From positions 1 to 64,000 of the forward strand of contig JAUSMV010000005.1 of NCBI GenBank assembly GCA_030645235.1: a DNA stretch of 64,000 nt. Direction: 5' to 3'. The notes beneath the pieces are model-generated. The model was not told where the DNA came from. It made no database searches and worked only from the letters and a program-made list of their open reading frames with translations. The DNA is from Parvibaculum sp. (GTDB lineage: Bacteria > Pseudomonadota > Alphaproteobacteria > Parvibaculales > Parvibaculaceae). Both the position numbers and the translations under genes were made by a program. Of the stretch, positions 53,116 to 62,360 are shown piece by piece; the first letter of the stretch is position 1; each line of letters begins with the position of its first letter.

Positions 53116-53859
53116 ATGAGCAACCAAAGCGCCGCAGCAGAACCCACAATGGAGGAAATTCTGGCCTCCATTCGCCGGATCATTTCTGAAGATAGTGGGG
53201 AAAAGGAAGCCGTCGCCGAGGCCGCGCCGCCGCCTGCACCCGAACCCGAACCTGAGCCCGAAATCACCGAACCGGAAATCGAAGACGATTTTGATGCGGT
53301 CATGAGTTCTTTTGACGAACCGGCAGCCGGGTCGGAACCTGAACTTGAATCCGCTCCGGAACCCGCGCCTGTGCATGTTGCCGCCGTTGCGCTCGACGAT
53401 GACGACGTGATTTTCAGCGAAGAAGACGTCCTGGAACTCACCGAAGCCCTTGAGGCCGAGCCGGAACTTGAAGCTGAACCTGAATTTGAGTCCGAACCGG
53501 AAGCCGAACCCATGCCGGAACCGGAACCTGCCGCTGCTCAGTCTGCCAGCTATGAGCCCGAACCTGAGCCGGAAGAAGACATCGCCTTTGAGGAGCCCGC
53601 CATGACGGCACCTGTGAACTATCAGACCACGGCTTCGGCCTCGTCTTTGATCTCTAACGAAGCCGCAGGCGCGGCATCGGCCGCTTTCGGCGCATTGGCC
53701 AGCTCCATGCTGACCTCATCCGGTGGCCGCACCCTTGAGGATCTGGTCGCCGACATGCTGCGCCCGATGCTCAAATCATGGCTCGACACCAACCTGCCGC
53801 CGCTCGTTGAGCAGCTTGTACGTGAGGAAATCGAACGCATCGCGCGCCGTCCTCGCTAA
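53116..53859 (+). CDS. popZ: Polar organising protein PopZ-like (DUF2497)
   Basis: A 247-residue acidic protein. The N-terminal motif EPTMEEILASIRRIISED is diagnostic for the PopZ/DUF2497 family. Residues about 32-165 are a long Glu/Pro-rich, low-complexity linker with no predicted structure; the C-terminal TLEDLVADMLRPMLKSWLDT and LPPLVEQLVREEIERIARR form the oligomerisation helices. PopZ self-assembles at the cell pole and holds the chromosome origin through ParB. Lies between tolC and valS. Confidence 0.92.
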   Translation: MSNQSAAAEPTMEEILASIRRIISEDSGEKEAVAEAAPPPAPEPEPEPEITEPEIEDDFDAVMSSFDEPAAGSEPELESAPEPAPVHVAAVALDDDDVIFSEEDVLELTEALEAEPELEAEPEFESEPEAEPMPEPEPAAAQSASYEPEPEPEEDIAFEEPAMTAPVNYQTTASASSLISNEAAGAASAAFGALASSMLTSSGGRTLEDLVADMLRPMLKSWLDTNLPPLVEQLVREEIERIARRPR

Positions 53860-53885
53860 ACACTCCTTATTTGACTGAATTGGAG

Positions 53886-53913
53886 ACGGCGGCGCCCCAA
53901 AGCGCCGCCGTTT
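53886..53913 (+). terminator. Terminator after popZ
   Basis: A perfect 10-bp stem ACGGCGGCGC / GCGCCGCCGT (53886-53895 and 53902-53911) with a 6-nt loop, followed by TTTCTG, 27 bp after the popZ stop. Confidence 0.75.
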
Positions 53914-53988
53914 CTGCGTCTGGACCCTTGCCCCAAGCCCCCGCGCTGTGGTGTAAGACGGAACACCGAAAAGACAGGCACGACCCCA

Positions 53989-56730
53989 ATGCTCGAAAAG
54001 ACTTTCAGCCCCAAAGACGTCGAAACCCGCATTTACAGCCAGTGGGAGGACAGCGGCACATTCAAAGCCGATCCCGCCCGCGTCGCCGCCGGAGCTGAGA
54101 CCTATTCCATCGTGATCCCGCCGCCGAACGTCACCGGCAGCCTGCATATGGGTCACGCGCTCAACAACACGCTGCAGGACATCCTGATCCGCTTCGAACG
54201 TATGCGCGGCAAGGACGTCTTGTGGCAGCCGGGCCTCGACCATGCGGGCATCGCCACGCAAATGATCGTCGAGCGCCAGCTCGAAGCCGAAGGCAACATC
54301 CGCCGCCGCGACATGGGCCGCGAAGCCTTCCTTGAGCGCGTCTGGAAATGGAAAGACGAAAGCGGCGGCACCATCATCGACCAGCTGCGCCGCCTCGGCG
54401 CGTCGTGCGACTGGAGCCGAGAACGCTTCACGCTCGGCAAAAGCGGTGAGGCCGATGACCAGATGGTGCAAGCCGTTATAAAAGTTTTTGTCGAGCTTCA
54501 TCGCGACGGGCTGATCTATCGCGACAAGCGCCTCGTCAACTGGGACCCGAAACTGCAAACGGCCGTCTCCGATCTCGAAGTCGAAAACGTCGAAGTCAAA
54601 GGTCACTTCTGGCACTTCCGCTATCCGCTCGCCGATGGCAAGACAGTGCGCTACGCCAGCGAATTTGACGAAGAGGGCAAAGCGATTGCGTGGGAAGACC
54701 GCCCCTACATCATCGTCGCCACCACGCGCCCCGAAACCATGCTGGGCGACAGCGCCGTTGCCGTGAACGCCGAAGACGAACGCTATAAGCATCTTGCCGG
54801 TGCCCTTGTTGAACTGCCGCTTGTCGGCCGCCGCATCCCGATTGTGTTTGACGAGCACGCCGACCCCGAACAGGGCTCCGGCGCGGTGAAGATCACGCCC
54901 GCGCATGACTTCAACGACTTTGAAGTCGGCAAGCGCCACGGATTGCCGCAGATCAACATTCTGACCACGGATGGTCGCATCAATGACGAAGCGCCGGAAG
55001 CCTATCGCGGGCTTGATCGTTTCGTCGCGCGCAAACAAATCGTTGCTGACATTGAAGCCCTCGGCCTGCTCGATCAGATCGAAGACCGCAAGGTCATGGT
55101 GCCGCATGACGAGAAGTCAAAGCTCACCGTCATCGAACCGTTCCTGACTGACCAGTGGTATGTCGATGCAGCCACGCTCGCCATTCCTGCCATCAAAGCG
55201 GTAGAGCAGGGCGACACAAAATTTGTCCCGAAGAATTGGGAGAAAACCTATTTTGAATGGATGCGCAACATTCAGCCCTGGTGCATCTCGCGCCAGCTCT
55301 GGTGGGGCCATCGCATTCCGGCCTGGTATGCCGACAATGGCGAAATCTTTGTCGCCTACGATGAAGCCGAAGCTCACGCCGCTGCCAAAAAACATTTCGG
55401 CAAACCTGTTGAGTTGAAGCGCGACGAAGACGTGCTCGACACATGGTTCTCCTCCGCGCTCTGGCCCTTCTCGACGCTCGGCTGGCCGGAAGAAACACCG
55501 GAGCTTGCGCGCTATTACAAAACCAGTGTGGTGGTGACAGGCTTCGACATCATCTTCTTCTGGATCGCCCGCATGATGATGATGGGCCTGCATTTCAAAC
55601 AGGAAGTGCCGTTCTCCGACATTTACATTCACGCTCTCGTGCGCGACGAACGCGGCCAGAAAATGTCGAAGACCAAAGGCAATGTCATCGACCCGCTGAA
55701 ACTCATCGATGAATACGGTGCCGACGCGCTGCGCTTCACGCTTGCCGCGATGGCAGCCCAAGGCCGAGACATCAAACTCGCGACCAACCGCGTCGAAGGC
55801 TACCGCAATTTCGGCACCAAGCTCTGGAACTCCGCCCGCTTCTGCGAAATGAACGGTTGTGCCCGCGTCGAAGGTTTTGATCCGAAAGCGTTGAAACAGA
55901 ACGTCAACAAATGGATCGTCGGCGAAGTCGGTCGCGTCGCCGCCAACATCACCGGCGAGATCGAAGCCTACAAATTCAACGACGCGGCAGGCTCCGCCTA
56001 TCGTTTCGTCTGGAATGTCTTTTGCGATTGGTATCTCGAACTCATCAAACCGATCTTCATGGGCGGTGACGAAGCGGCGATTGCCGAAACGCGCGCGACG
56101 ACCGCCTGGGTGCTCGATCAGATCTTGTTGATCCTCCATCCCTTCATGCCCTTCATGACCGAAGAACTCTGGGCCACAACAGCCGGCCCCGCACGCAAGA
56201 CGCTGCTCGCCGTCGCGCCTTGGCCGGTGCTCACGGGTCTCAGCGACGAAGCCGCCGACGCCGAAATGGGTTGGGTCATTCGCCTCATCTCAGACGTGCG
56301 CTCCGTGCGCTCCGAAATGAACGTGCCTGCCGGAGCCAAAATCCCGTTGATGATAAAGGGAGCGAGCGCTGAAAATCTCGCGCGTCTTGATCGCCACAAG
56401 GATCTGATCCTCCGCCTCGCGCGTCTCTCATCTGCTGACGTGACCGAAACCGTGCCCGCCGGTGCGCTGCAAATGGTGCTCGACGAAGCCACCGTGCTGC
56501 TGCCCGTCGCCGATGTGGTGGACCTCAAAGCTGAAACCGTCCGCCTGAAAAAAGAACTCGGCAAACTCGAAGGCGAGATCGCCAAGATCGACGCAAAGCT
56601 CGGCAACGAAAAATTCCTGGCCTCAGCGCCGGAAGAAGTCGTGGACGAACAACGCGAACGCAAAGCGGAAACCGAAGCGGCAAAAGCAAAACTCACCATC
56701 GCGGTGAAAATGCTCGAAGGGGCGGTTTAG
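53989..56730 (+). CDS. valS: Valyl-tRNA synthetase
   Basis: A 913-residue class I aminoacyl-tRNA synthetase. The HIGH-type motif is [20 protein letters not shown] (near 45-60) and the KMSKS motif [10 protein letters not shown] (near 556-565). The editing (CP1) domain has [13 protein letters not shown], and the C-terminal 65 residues form the valine-specific coiled coil ([20 protein letters not shown]). It charges tRNA-Val. Length is usual. The start is ATG 53989, read from the MLEKTFSP opening. Confidence 0.97.
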   Translation: MLEKTFSPKDVETRIYSQWEDSGTFKADPARVAAGAETYSIVIPPPNVTGSLHMGHALNNTLQDILIRFERMRGKDVLWQPGLDHAGIATQMIVERQLEAEGNIRRRDMGREAFLERVWKWKDESGGTIIDQLRRLGASCDWSRERFTLGKSGEADDQMVQAVIKVFVELHRDGLIYRDKRLVNWDPKLQTAVSDLEVENVEVKGHFWHFRYPLADGKTVRYASEFDEEGKAIAWEDRPYIIVATTRPETMLGDSAVAVNAEDERYKHLAGALVELPLVGRRIPIVFDEHADPEQGSGAVKITPAHDFNDFEVGKRHGLPQINILTTDGRINDEAPEAYRGLDRFVARKQIVADIEALGLLDQIEDRKVMVPHDEKSKLTVIEPFLTDQWYVDAATLAIPAIKAVEQGDTKFVPKNWEKTYFEWMRNIQPWCISRQLWWGHRIPAWYADNGEIFVAYDEAEAHAAAKKHFGKPVELKRDEDVLDTWFSSALWPFSTLGWPEETPELARYYKTSVVVTGFDIIFFWIARMMMMGLHFKQEVPFSDIYIHALVRDERGQKMSKTKGNVIDPLKLIDEYGADALRFTLAAMAAQGRDIKLATNRVEGYRNFGTKLWNSARFCEMNGCARVEGFDPKALKQNVNKWIVGEVGRVAANITGEIEAYKFNDAAGSAYRFVWNVFCDWYLELIKPIFMGGDEAAIAETRATTAWVLDQILLILHPFMPFMTEELWATTAGPARKTLLAVAPWPVLTGLSDEAADAEMGWVIRLISDVRSVRSEMNVPAGAKIPLMIKGASAENLARLDRHKDLILRLARLSSADVTETVPAGALQMVLDEATVLLPVADVVDLKAETVRLKKELGKLEGEIAKIDAKLGNEKFLASAPEEVVDEQRERKAETEAAKAKLTIAVKMLEGAV

Positions 56731-56896
56731 GCGGGCATAAGTTTATTTTGCTGCATAAGAAGGCGGGGATAAGCCTTCGTGGCTAAATTTATGACACTCG
56801 ACGAACAGACACACGATCTCTGCATGGAAACACTCGATCTCTTGCAAGAAATGTTGAGTGAATAGAGCTTGTTCGAGCTGTATTCTGGAAAATGAA

Positions 56897-56930
56897 AAGG
56901 GCGGCCTGTGAGGGCCGCCCTTCTTAATTT
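56897..56930. terminator. Bidirectional terminator between valS side and DUF2852 gene
   Basis: A perfect 10-bp stem AAGGGCGGCC / GGCCGCCCTT (56897-56906 and 56913-56922) with TGTGAG loop. On the plus strand CTTAATTT follows; on the minus strand TTTCATTTT follows, so it also ends the DUF2852 gene. Confidence 0.8.
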
Positions 56931-56940
56931 ATCGGGATAT

Positions 56941-57312
56941 TCAGTTAACGGACGAAGCTGCCGCCGCGCGTCGCTCGGTCATAAACTGATCGAACTCCGC
57001 CTGATCTTTGGCGCGGCGCAGACGATCAACGAAATCGCCGAAGGCCTTCTGCTCTTCTTCCATGCGCTTCAGCGTTTCGTCACGATAAGTGTCGAAGGCC
57101 GAGTTGCCGGTTGAACGATGTGAGCGATAGCGCGACGAGCCGCAGCCGCTTCGCCATTCGCTCCGATCACGTTTCCATGCATGCATTTTTCCGCTCCAGA
57201 TCAGATAGGCGAGGATGCCAAGGCCGACCGGCCAGAACAGGACGAAGCCAACAACCATCAAGGCGATCCACGCCCCTTTGGGCATGTCGTCAAGCATAGC
57301 GGCGGTGGGCAT
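56941..57312 (-). CDS. DUF2852 membrane-associated protein
   Basis: A protein of 123 residues from ATG 57312 (preceded by GGGAGAG). One membrane segment near the N-terminus (WIALMVVGFVLFWPVGLGIL) matches the DUF2852 signature, with a basic region WSGKMHAWKRDRSE and a coiled, charged C-terminus (TYRDETLKRMEEEQKAFGDF). Function unknown; the family is confined largely to alphaproteobacteria. Confidence 0.82.
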   Translation of the reverse strand: MPTAAMLDDMPKGAWIALMVVGFVLFWPVGLGILAYLIWSGKMHAWKRDRSEWRSGCGSSRYRSHRSTGNSAFDTYRDETLKRMEEEQKAFGDFVDRLRRAKDQAEFDQFMTERRAAAASSVN

Positions 57313-57402
57313 TTCTCTCTCCCTTGTGAGGTTCAGATTGAACACAAGAAACAGGTAGGAATGATCACCCGCGCTTCAAGATGTCGCAGTAAGTTTTTTG
57401 TT

Positions 57403-58479
57403 TCACTGATCGAAAACAATAACGGACCGCGCTAACTCGCCCTTTTTAAGCTCGTCAAACGCCTCGTTGACCTGAGAAAGTTTAATGCGACGCGAAATCA
57501 TTTCGTCGAGTTTGAGCTTGCCGCTCATATAGAAATCAACAAAGCGCGGCATATCAACGGGGAAGCGGTTGGACCCCATGATCGAGCCCTGAATGCGCTT
57601 TTCAGCGAGGAAGTCCGCACCGTGAAGTTCAATGTTCACACCAACGGGGATCATGCCGATAATGTTCGCCGTGCCGCCGCGACGAAGCATTTTGAATGAC
57701 TGCTCGGCGGTCTTCTTCAGACCGATGGCTTCGAACGAGTGGTGCACGCCGCCGCCCGTCATGTCCATCAACTGCTGAACCGGATCACCGTCTTTCGCGT
57801 TGATCACATCCGTCGCGCCGAACTGTTTGGCAAGGTTGAGCTTCGATCCCTGCATGTCGATAGCGATGATGCGACCGGCACCGGCAATCGCGGCACCGTT
57901 GATCGCCGCAAGGCCGACGCCGCCGCAGCCGAGCACGGCAACCGTCTCGCCGGGCCGCACATTGGATGTGTGGATCACCGCGCCGATGCCGGTGGTCACT
58001 GAGCAACCAATGAGAGCCGCGCGGTCAAACGGCATGTCCTTGCGGATCGCGACGCAGGCATGTTCGTGAATGAGCATCTGTTCGGCAAAGGACGACAGAT
58101 TGAGAAACTGGTTCACACCATTGCCAAGGCGCGGCTCTTCGTCGGCACCGCGTTTTGTTTCGGGGCTGACGCAACGCGACATATGGCCTTCAAGGCAATG
58201 GTCGCAATGGCCGCAAAAAGCAGAGAGGCAGGTGATGACATGATCGCCGGGTTTCACGGTCCGCACTTCCGAACCGACCTGCTCGACAATGCCGGCAGAC
58301 TCATGGCCGAGCACGGCAGGCAGCGGGTAGGGGTAGGAGCCTTCGACGAAATGCAGGTCCGAGTGGCAGACGCCAGCCGCCATGGTACGGATAAGGACTT
58401 CGTGGGGACCGGGTTTGTTGATCTGAACGTCTTCAATCTGGAGTGGGGTTCCCACCTGACGCAATACTGCCGCTTTCAT
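57403..58479 (-). CDS. Zinc-dependent alcohol dehydrogenase
   Basis: A 358-residue medium-chain dehydrogenase. The catalytic zinc ligands are in AAGVCHSDLHFVEG and GHESAGIVEQVG; structural zinc cysteines are in CGHCDHCLEGHMSRC (4 Cys). The NAD-binding motif is VLGCGGVGLAAINGA. Related to the class III-like ADH/Zn-dependent alcohol dehydrogenases used for short-chain alcohols or glutathione adducts; substrate not fixed. It diverges from the Sel1 gene across 146 bp. Confidence 0.88.
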   Translation of the reverse strand: MKAAVLRQVGTPLQIEDVQINKPGPHEVLIRTMAAGVCHSDLHFVEGSYPYPLPAVLGHESAGIVEQVGSEVRTVKPGDHVITCLSAFCGHCDHCLEGHMSRCVSPETKRGADEEPRLGNGVNQFLNLSSFAEQMLIHEHACVAIRKDMPFDRAALIGCSVTTGIGAVIHTSNVRPGETVAVLGCGGVGLAAINGAAIAGAGRIIAIDMQGSKLNLAKQFGATDVINAKDGDPVQQLMDMTGGGVHHSFEAIGLKKTAEQSFKMLRRGGTANIIGMIPVGVNIELHGADFLAEKRIQGSIMGSNRFPVDMPRFVDFYMSGKLKLDEMISRRIKLSQVNEAFDELKKGELARSVIVFDQ

Positions 58480-58625
58480 GTTTCACTCTCCCTGAGACCG
58501 GTTTGTTTTTTGAAATGCCGGATTGTGTCAATGTTGCCCCTGCAACACCCCGCAGGTCAATCAAAGGCTTGCGCGCCTCGGCCCGTTTTGTGCCACACTG
58601 GCCGCCCGCCAACTGGAGTTTTCTG

Positions 58626-59369
58626 ATGAGTTTCCGCACCGTTTTTGGTCTGACACTTGCGATCTGCCTCTGGTCCGTCGCGCCTGCTATGGCCGCACCG
58701 ACAACGGAGGCCAACAGCGCCTTTGAAACCGGCATCGAAGCCTACCGCACCGGCGACATCGCAACCGCCGTGACGTCATGGACGACAGCAGCGGAAGGCG
58801 GACATCCGGCAGCAGGCTTCCTCATGGGCCGCCTCTATGAAGTCGGCAACGGCGTCGAAAAATCCGCCTACCAGTCATTCCGCTTTTATGAAATGGCGGC
58901 GAAGGAAGGCAATGTGCAGGCCGCTGCGAAAGTCGGCGTCATCTATCGCGACGGCAGTAAAGAGCTCGACATCAAAAAAGACTATGCGCTTGCGATGCAG
59001 AATTTCGAGAAAGGCGCGCTCGCCTTCTGGCCGGAGTCGCAATACTACATCGCCGACATGTATCGTCGCGGGCTGGGCGTCAATGCCGACCGCACGGAAG
59101 GCTTGCGCTGGCTCCTCCTCGCCGCCAAGAAGCGCTATGCGCCCGCGCATCTCGAACTCGCGCGCATCTATTTCGCCGGTGAAGGCGTCCTGCAAGACCG
59201 CATCACGGGCTGGTCCTTCATCGACAGCGCCGCCCGCTTCGCCGACAAAGACGAACGCAAACTCGTCAACACCGCAATGGACAAATACCGCCAGCGCATG
59301 AAGCCCGGCGAAACCGACGTGGCAAAGGTGCAGGCGGATACATGGGTCATGGAGAATATTAAGGGGTGA
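58626..59369 (+). CDS. Secreted Sel1-repeat protein (second)
   Basis: A protein of 247 residues from ATG 58626, with a signal peptide (MSFRTVFGLTLAICLWSVAP, cut after AMA). Sel1/TPR-like repeats include NSAFETGIEAYRTGDIATAV, AAGFLMGRLYEVGNGVEKS, AAKVGVIYRDGSKELDIKKD and YYIADMYRRGLGVNADRTEG. Likely periplasmic; partners unknown. It shares its repeat plan with the protein at 18701 but is otherwise different. Confidence 0.82.
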   Translation: MSFRTVFGLTLAICLWSVAPAMAAPTTEANSAFETGIEAYRTGDIATAVTSWTTAAEGGHPAAGFLMGRLYEVGNGVEKSAYQSFRFYEMAAKEGNVQAAAKVGVIYRDGSKELDIKKDYALAMQNFEKGALAFWPESQYYIADMYRRGLGVNADRTEGLRWLLLAAKKRYAPAHLELARIYFAGEGVLQDRITGWSFIDSAARFADKDERKLVNTAMDKYRQRMKPGETDVAKVQADTWVMENIKG

Positions 59370-59393
59370 GCGGGCCGTCTCATAGGTGCCACC

Positions 59394-59855
59394 ATGAATG
59401 ATCCACTTGACAAAAGCAGATCCGTTGCACTCTTCATGAATGATTTTGAAGTTGATGCAGCAGCCATTGCAGGTCGACTAAGAGATGTTCGTCTTGATTT
59501 TCGGCAGCGAGGCGATCCACATGGGACGCAAAAAATCCGTAGCAAAAACTCCCTTATCGTATGGCTCCCATTTTACGCTTGCGAGTCTTGGGACAAAACC
59601 GTCAACGCCCTGATCGAGAAAGTTGGTGGAGTTGAAAGTCTAATATTTTTGTTGCGGGAAGTAGCACCTGTTGAAGCGTGGGTGCAAATTCGTGCCCCTT
59701 TGAACGGGTCGCCGTATGTGGAGTCCGCTGTTCTCTCTTCCAATTTGATGGCGAAACTTTCAACGATAGGCTTAGAGTTTCAGGTATCAGTATTTGATTT
59801 TGATACTAACGAGCCAACACATCATCCTGATCCAAAGGTGGAAACGATTTCCTGA
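59394..59855 (+). CDS. DUF4279-like hypothetical protein
   Basis: A 153-residue protein with a DUF4279-like pattern: SVALFMNDFEVDAAAIAGRL and LIVWLPFYACESWDKTVNAL, then ending with FQVSVFDFDTNEPTH. Function unknown. Base composition is lower in GC than neighbouring genes (for example valS and sel1), suggesting transfer. Its 3' end overlaps the convergent gene at 59806 by 50 nt, which is unusual. Confidence 0.65.
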   Translation: MNDPLDKSRSVALFMNDFEVDAAAIAGRLRDVRLDFRQRGDPHGTQKIRSKNSLIVWLPFYACESWDKTVNALIEKVGGVESLIFLLREVAPVEAWVQIRAPLNGSPYVESAVLSSNLMAKLSTIGLEFQVSVFDFDTNEPTHHPDPKVETIS

Positions 59856-60306
59856 AAGCGCGCTCATAATCCGCCTTGCTGATGAAGGGCCAGACTTCGT
59901 AATCGCCGGCGGCGCGGAAATGATCCAATGCAGCTTTGTTCCGGCGCTTGATCCATCGGTGCAGCGGCAGCAGCACGCCCAAAGACAGTATCAAAAACAG
60001 CCACCCGATACCTCCGGGCAAAAACCCTTTTAGTTCCGGCCAGACATACTCTTTGTCGGATTGGAGGAATAGTATGCACCGTTCATAGATTGCTGCATCT
60101 TCGGCATCGAGTGAGTATTTGCCGGATAGAGTATGATTCTTCAAATCCGAATAGGTGAACCACAATTCGCGCCAGATGGCAGTAAGACCCGCGTCCTCGC
60201 TGCGAATAGGCCATTGGTCATAAAACTCATCATTCGATATCCGGCAGTCTCTAAACCAACGTATGAGGTCAGCGGCATAGTTTCTCGCGGTACGATCGAT
60301 GGTCAT
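59806..60306 (-). CDS. Hypothetical membrane-associated protein
   Basis: A protein of 166 residues from ATG 60306 (an upstream extension to 60357 lies within a palindromic repeat). One membrane helix, about residues 98-117 (FLPGGIGWLFLILSLGVLLP), separates an N-terminal helical domain (NYAADLIRWFRDCRISNDEF) from a C-terminal tail that ends in a DYERAFRKSFPPL-like segment. No family recognised. Low GC, and an overlap with the convergent DUF4279-like gene. Confidence 0.55.
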   Translation of the reverse strand: MTIDRTARNYAADLIRWFRDCRISNDEFYDQWPIRSEDAGLTAIWRELWFTYSDLKNHTLSGKYSLDAEDAAIYERCILFLQSDKEYVWPELKGFLPGGIGWLFLILSLGVLLPLHRWIKRRNKAALDHFRAAGDYEVWPFISKADYERAFRKSFPPLDQDDVLAR

Positions 60307-60310
60307 AAAC

Positions 60311-60427
60311 CGCCCCTCACCAATTCCGCCTTGGCCCGACTTGATCGGGCCATCCATCTTTGCCGCAACCGCCGTAGAAGTTGGATGCCCCGATCAAGTC
60401 GGGGCAAGGCGGATTTATTGGTTGGGG
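60311..60427. repeat. Palindromic repeat element, variant D
   Basis: An imperfect inverted repeat with arms at about 60311-60356 and 60382-60427, centred on CCCGACTTGATCGGG / CCCCGATCAAGTCGGGG and a 25-nt spacer. Elements with this DNA motif are found widely between genes of alphaproteobacteria. Unrelated in sequence to the elements at 4134, 28692 and 43232. Confidence 0.75.
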
Positions 60428-60433
60428 TGATTG

Positions 60434-60808
60434 TCAAAAAATCACCTTCTCCTCACCGAACCAGAGCGGTGACTTCGTAAAGTCGATAAACTTCGCTTCG
60501 TCTTCAAGCAGCGCAATGCCCGCCGCGCGGGCTTCCGGCGTGTCCGTCATCAGATCATCAAGCGAATTCCACCAGAGCTGCGCCACGCCGTCATAGATCG
60601 CAGGGGCAGCCTCAAGCGAGCCGGATCGGGCGACCCGGACGGCCTCGGTCATGGCGAAGTCGCCTGTATGCATCTGCACATACCGCGCAATGCGCAGCGG
60701 TTCGCGCACGCTCTTGACGAGTGGGGCGTGTTTGTTGAACCAATAATCTTGAAAAGCCTCGCGCGTCATGCCTGACTTGCGTGTCAGGCAGAATGTGATT
60801 TTGATCAT
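60434..60808 (-). CDS. EthD domain protein
   Basis: A protein of 124 residues from ATG 60808. The alpha+beta dimeric EthD fold is shown by FCLTRKSGMTREAFQDYWFN and KHAPLVKS early on, then a pattern ending with a W in FTKSPLWFGEEKVI. Such proteins assist degradation of ethers or act as dimeric ferredoxin-like enzymes in aromatic metabolism; the reaction here is unknown. Divergent from the M81 peptidase gene with a 40-bp gap. Confidence 0.8.
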   Translation of the reverse strand: MIKITFCLTRKSGMTREAFQDYWFNKHAPLVKSVREPLRIARYVQMHTGDFAMTEAVRVARSGSLEAAPAIYDGVAQLWWNSLDDLMTDTPEARAAGIALLEDEAKFIDFTKSPLWFGEEKVIF

Positions 60809-60848
60809 CCCCGTCCCCTTGTTTTTTTGAGTCCCGTTGGAGCGAAGT

Positions 60849-62360
60849 ATGCGGATTGCGATTGGCGGTTTCCAGCACGAAACGAATACGTTTGCACCGA
60901 CCAAGGCCGATTACCGCGCTTTTGAGCAAGCGGATTCATGGCCCGCGCTCCAGCATGGCCCCTCATTGGTGAGCGCCTTCAATGCGGGCATGAATATCCC
61001 GATCGCCGGTTTCATCGCCGAAGCGACAAGATGGGGCCACACCTTCGTGCCGCTCGCCTGGTGCCACGCGACGCCCTCGGCGCATGTAACGGAGGACGCT
61101 TTCGAGCGGATCACCGGCATGATCGTCGATGGTTTGCGCGAGAAGTCTGCCTATGACGCCGTCTATCTCGACCTCCACGGCGCAATGGTCTGCGAGCATG
61201 TCGATGACGGCGAAGGCGAGATTTTGGAACGTGTGCGCAAGATGATCGGACCGGACGTCACGCTCGTTGCGAGCCTTGATCTGCACGCCAATGTGACAGA
61301 GCGGATGGTGATGTATGCCGATGCGCTGATCGTCTATCGCACCTATCCTCACATCGACATGGGCGAGACGGGCGCGCGTGCCGCCATGCATATGGAGGCG
61401 ATGTTCAAGGGACTTCCGAAACAGGCCAAGGCCTTCCGTCAGATTGATTATCTCATTCCATTGACCGCGCAATGCACGATGAGCGAACCGGCAGCGGGGC
61501 TCTACCGCGACGTGGCGGCGTTGGACGGTATTGTGCTCGGCAATGGCCGCGTCAGTTCAGTTAATCTCGCCACGGGCTTTCCGCCCGCCGATTTCGCAGG
61601 CTGCGGCGCATCGGTGATCGCCTATGGCGACACGGAAGCCGCCGCCAATGAAGCCGCCGACAGGGTCGCCCGACGCATGGCAGAGAGCGAGCCTCTGTTC
61701 CGTGAAAAACTCTGGTCGCCGAAAGATGCTGTCGCCTATGCCATGCAAAAGATGAGCACCGTCGGACCTGTCGTGCTTGCCGATACGCAAGACAATCCGG
61801 GTGCGGGCGGCAATGGCGACACGGTGGGTGTATTGCGCGAGATGTTGGCGCAAAAGGCGCAGCGCGCAGCGCTGGGTGTTCTCTTCGATCCTCAATCAGC
61901 GGCAGAAGCAGCAGCGGCAGGCGAGGGCGGTCGCGTGAAGCTGCGTCTCGGCGCCAAGACGGGTGGCGCGGATGAGCAGCCGATTGAAGAAGAATTTGAA
62001 GTTGTGAAAATCACCAATGGCGAGTTCCTGGCGACAGGTCCCTTCTATGGCGGCACGCATATGTCGCTGGGCACCACGGCGCGGATCAGGTCCGGCGGTG
62101 TTGAGGTCGTCGTTGCCTCACGCAAGGCGCAATGTGCGGATCAGGAAATGCTGCGCCATACAGGCATAGAGCCGTCAGAGCTCGCGCTGGTCGTGGTCAA
62201 AAGCTCGGTGCATTTCCGGGCGCATTTTGAACCCGTCGCGAGCGAAGTGCTGATCGTCGAAAGCCCCGGCCCCAATATCGCGGACCATACCAAATTGCCG
62301 TTCAAACATCTGCGCAAAGGCATTCGTCTGATGCCTGAAGGTAAGGCTTTTGCAGGTTAA
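60849..62360 (+). CDS. MlrC-like M81 family metallopeptidase
   Basis: A 503-residue protein of the M81/microcystinase-C family; ATG 60849 with GGAG 6 nt upstream. N-terminal domain starts MRIAIGGFQHETNTFAPTKA with the family metal-site histidine, then DLHGAMVCEHVDDGEGE and DLHANVTERMVMYADALIVY. The C-terminal MlrC domain has VLADTQDNPGAGGNGDT. Family members hydrolyse short peptides or related compounds; the substrate is unknown. Confidence 0.88.
   Translation: MRIAIGGFQHETNTFAPTKADYRAFEQADSWPALQHGPSLVSAFNAGMNIPIAGFIAEATRWGHTFVPLAWCHATPSAHVTEDAFERITGMIVDGLREKSAYDAVYLDLHGAMVCEHVDDGEGEILERVRKMIGPDVTLVASLDLHANVTERMVMYADALIVYRTYPHIDMGETGARAAMHMEAMFKGLPKQAKAFRQIDYLIPLTAQCTMSEPAAGLYRDVAALDGIVLGNGRVSSVNLATGFPPADFAGCGASVIAYGDTEAAANEAADRVARRMAESEPLFREKLWSPKDAVAYAMQKMSTVGPVVLADTQDNPGAGGNGDTVGVLREMLAQKAQRAALGVLFDPQSAAEAAAAGEGGRVKLRLGAKTGGADEQPIEEEFEVVKITNGEFLATGPFYGGTHMSLGTTARIRSGGVEVVVASRKAQCADQEMLRHTGIEPSELALVVVKSSVHFRAHFEPVASEVLIVESPGPNIADHTKLPFKHLRKGIRLMPEGKAFAG

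Noticed and set aside
53776-55107. 443-codon minus-strand ORF opposite valS
   Set aside because: A shadow of the high-GC valS frame; antisense to conserved catalytic motifs.
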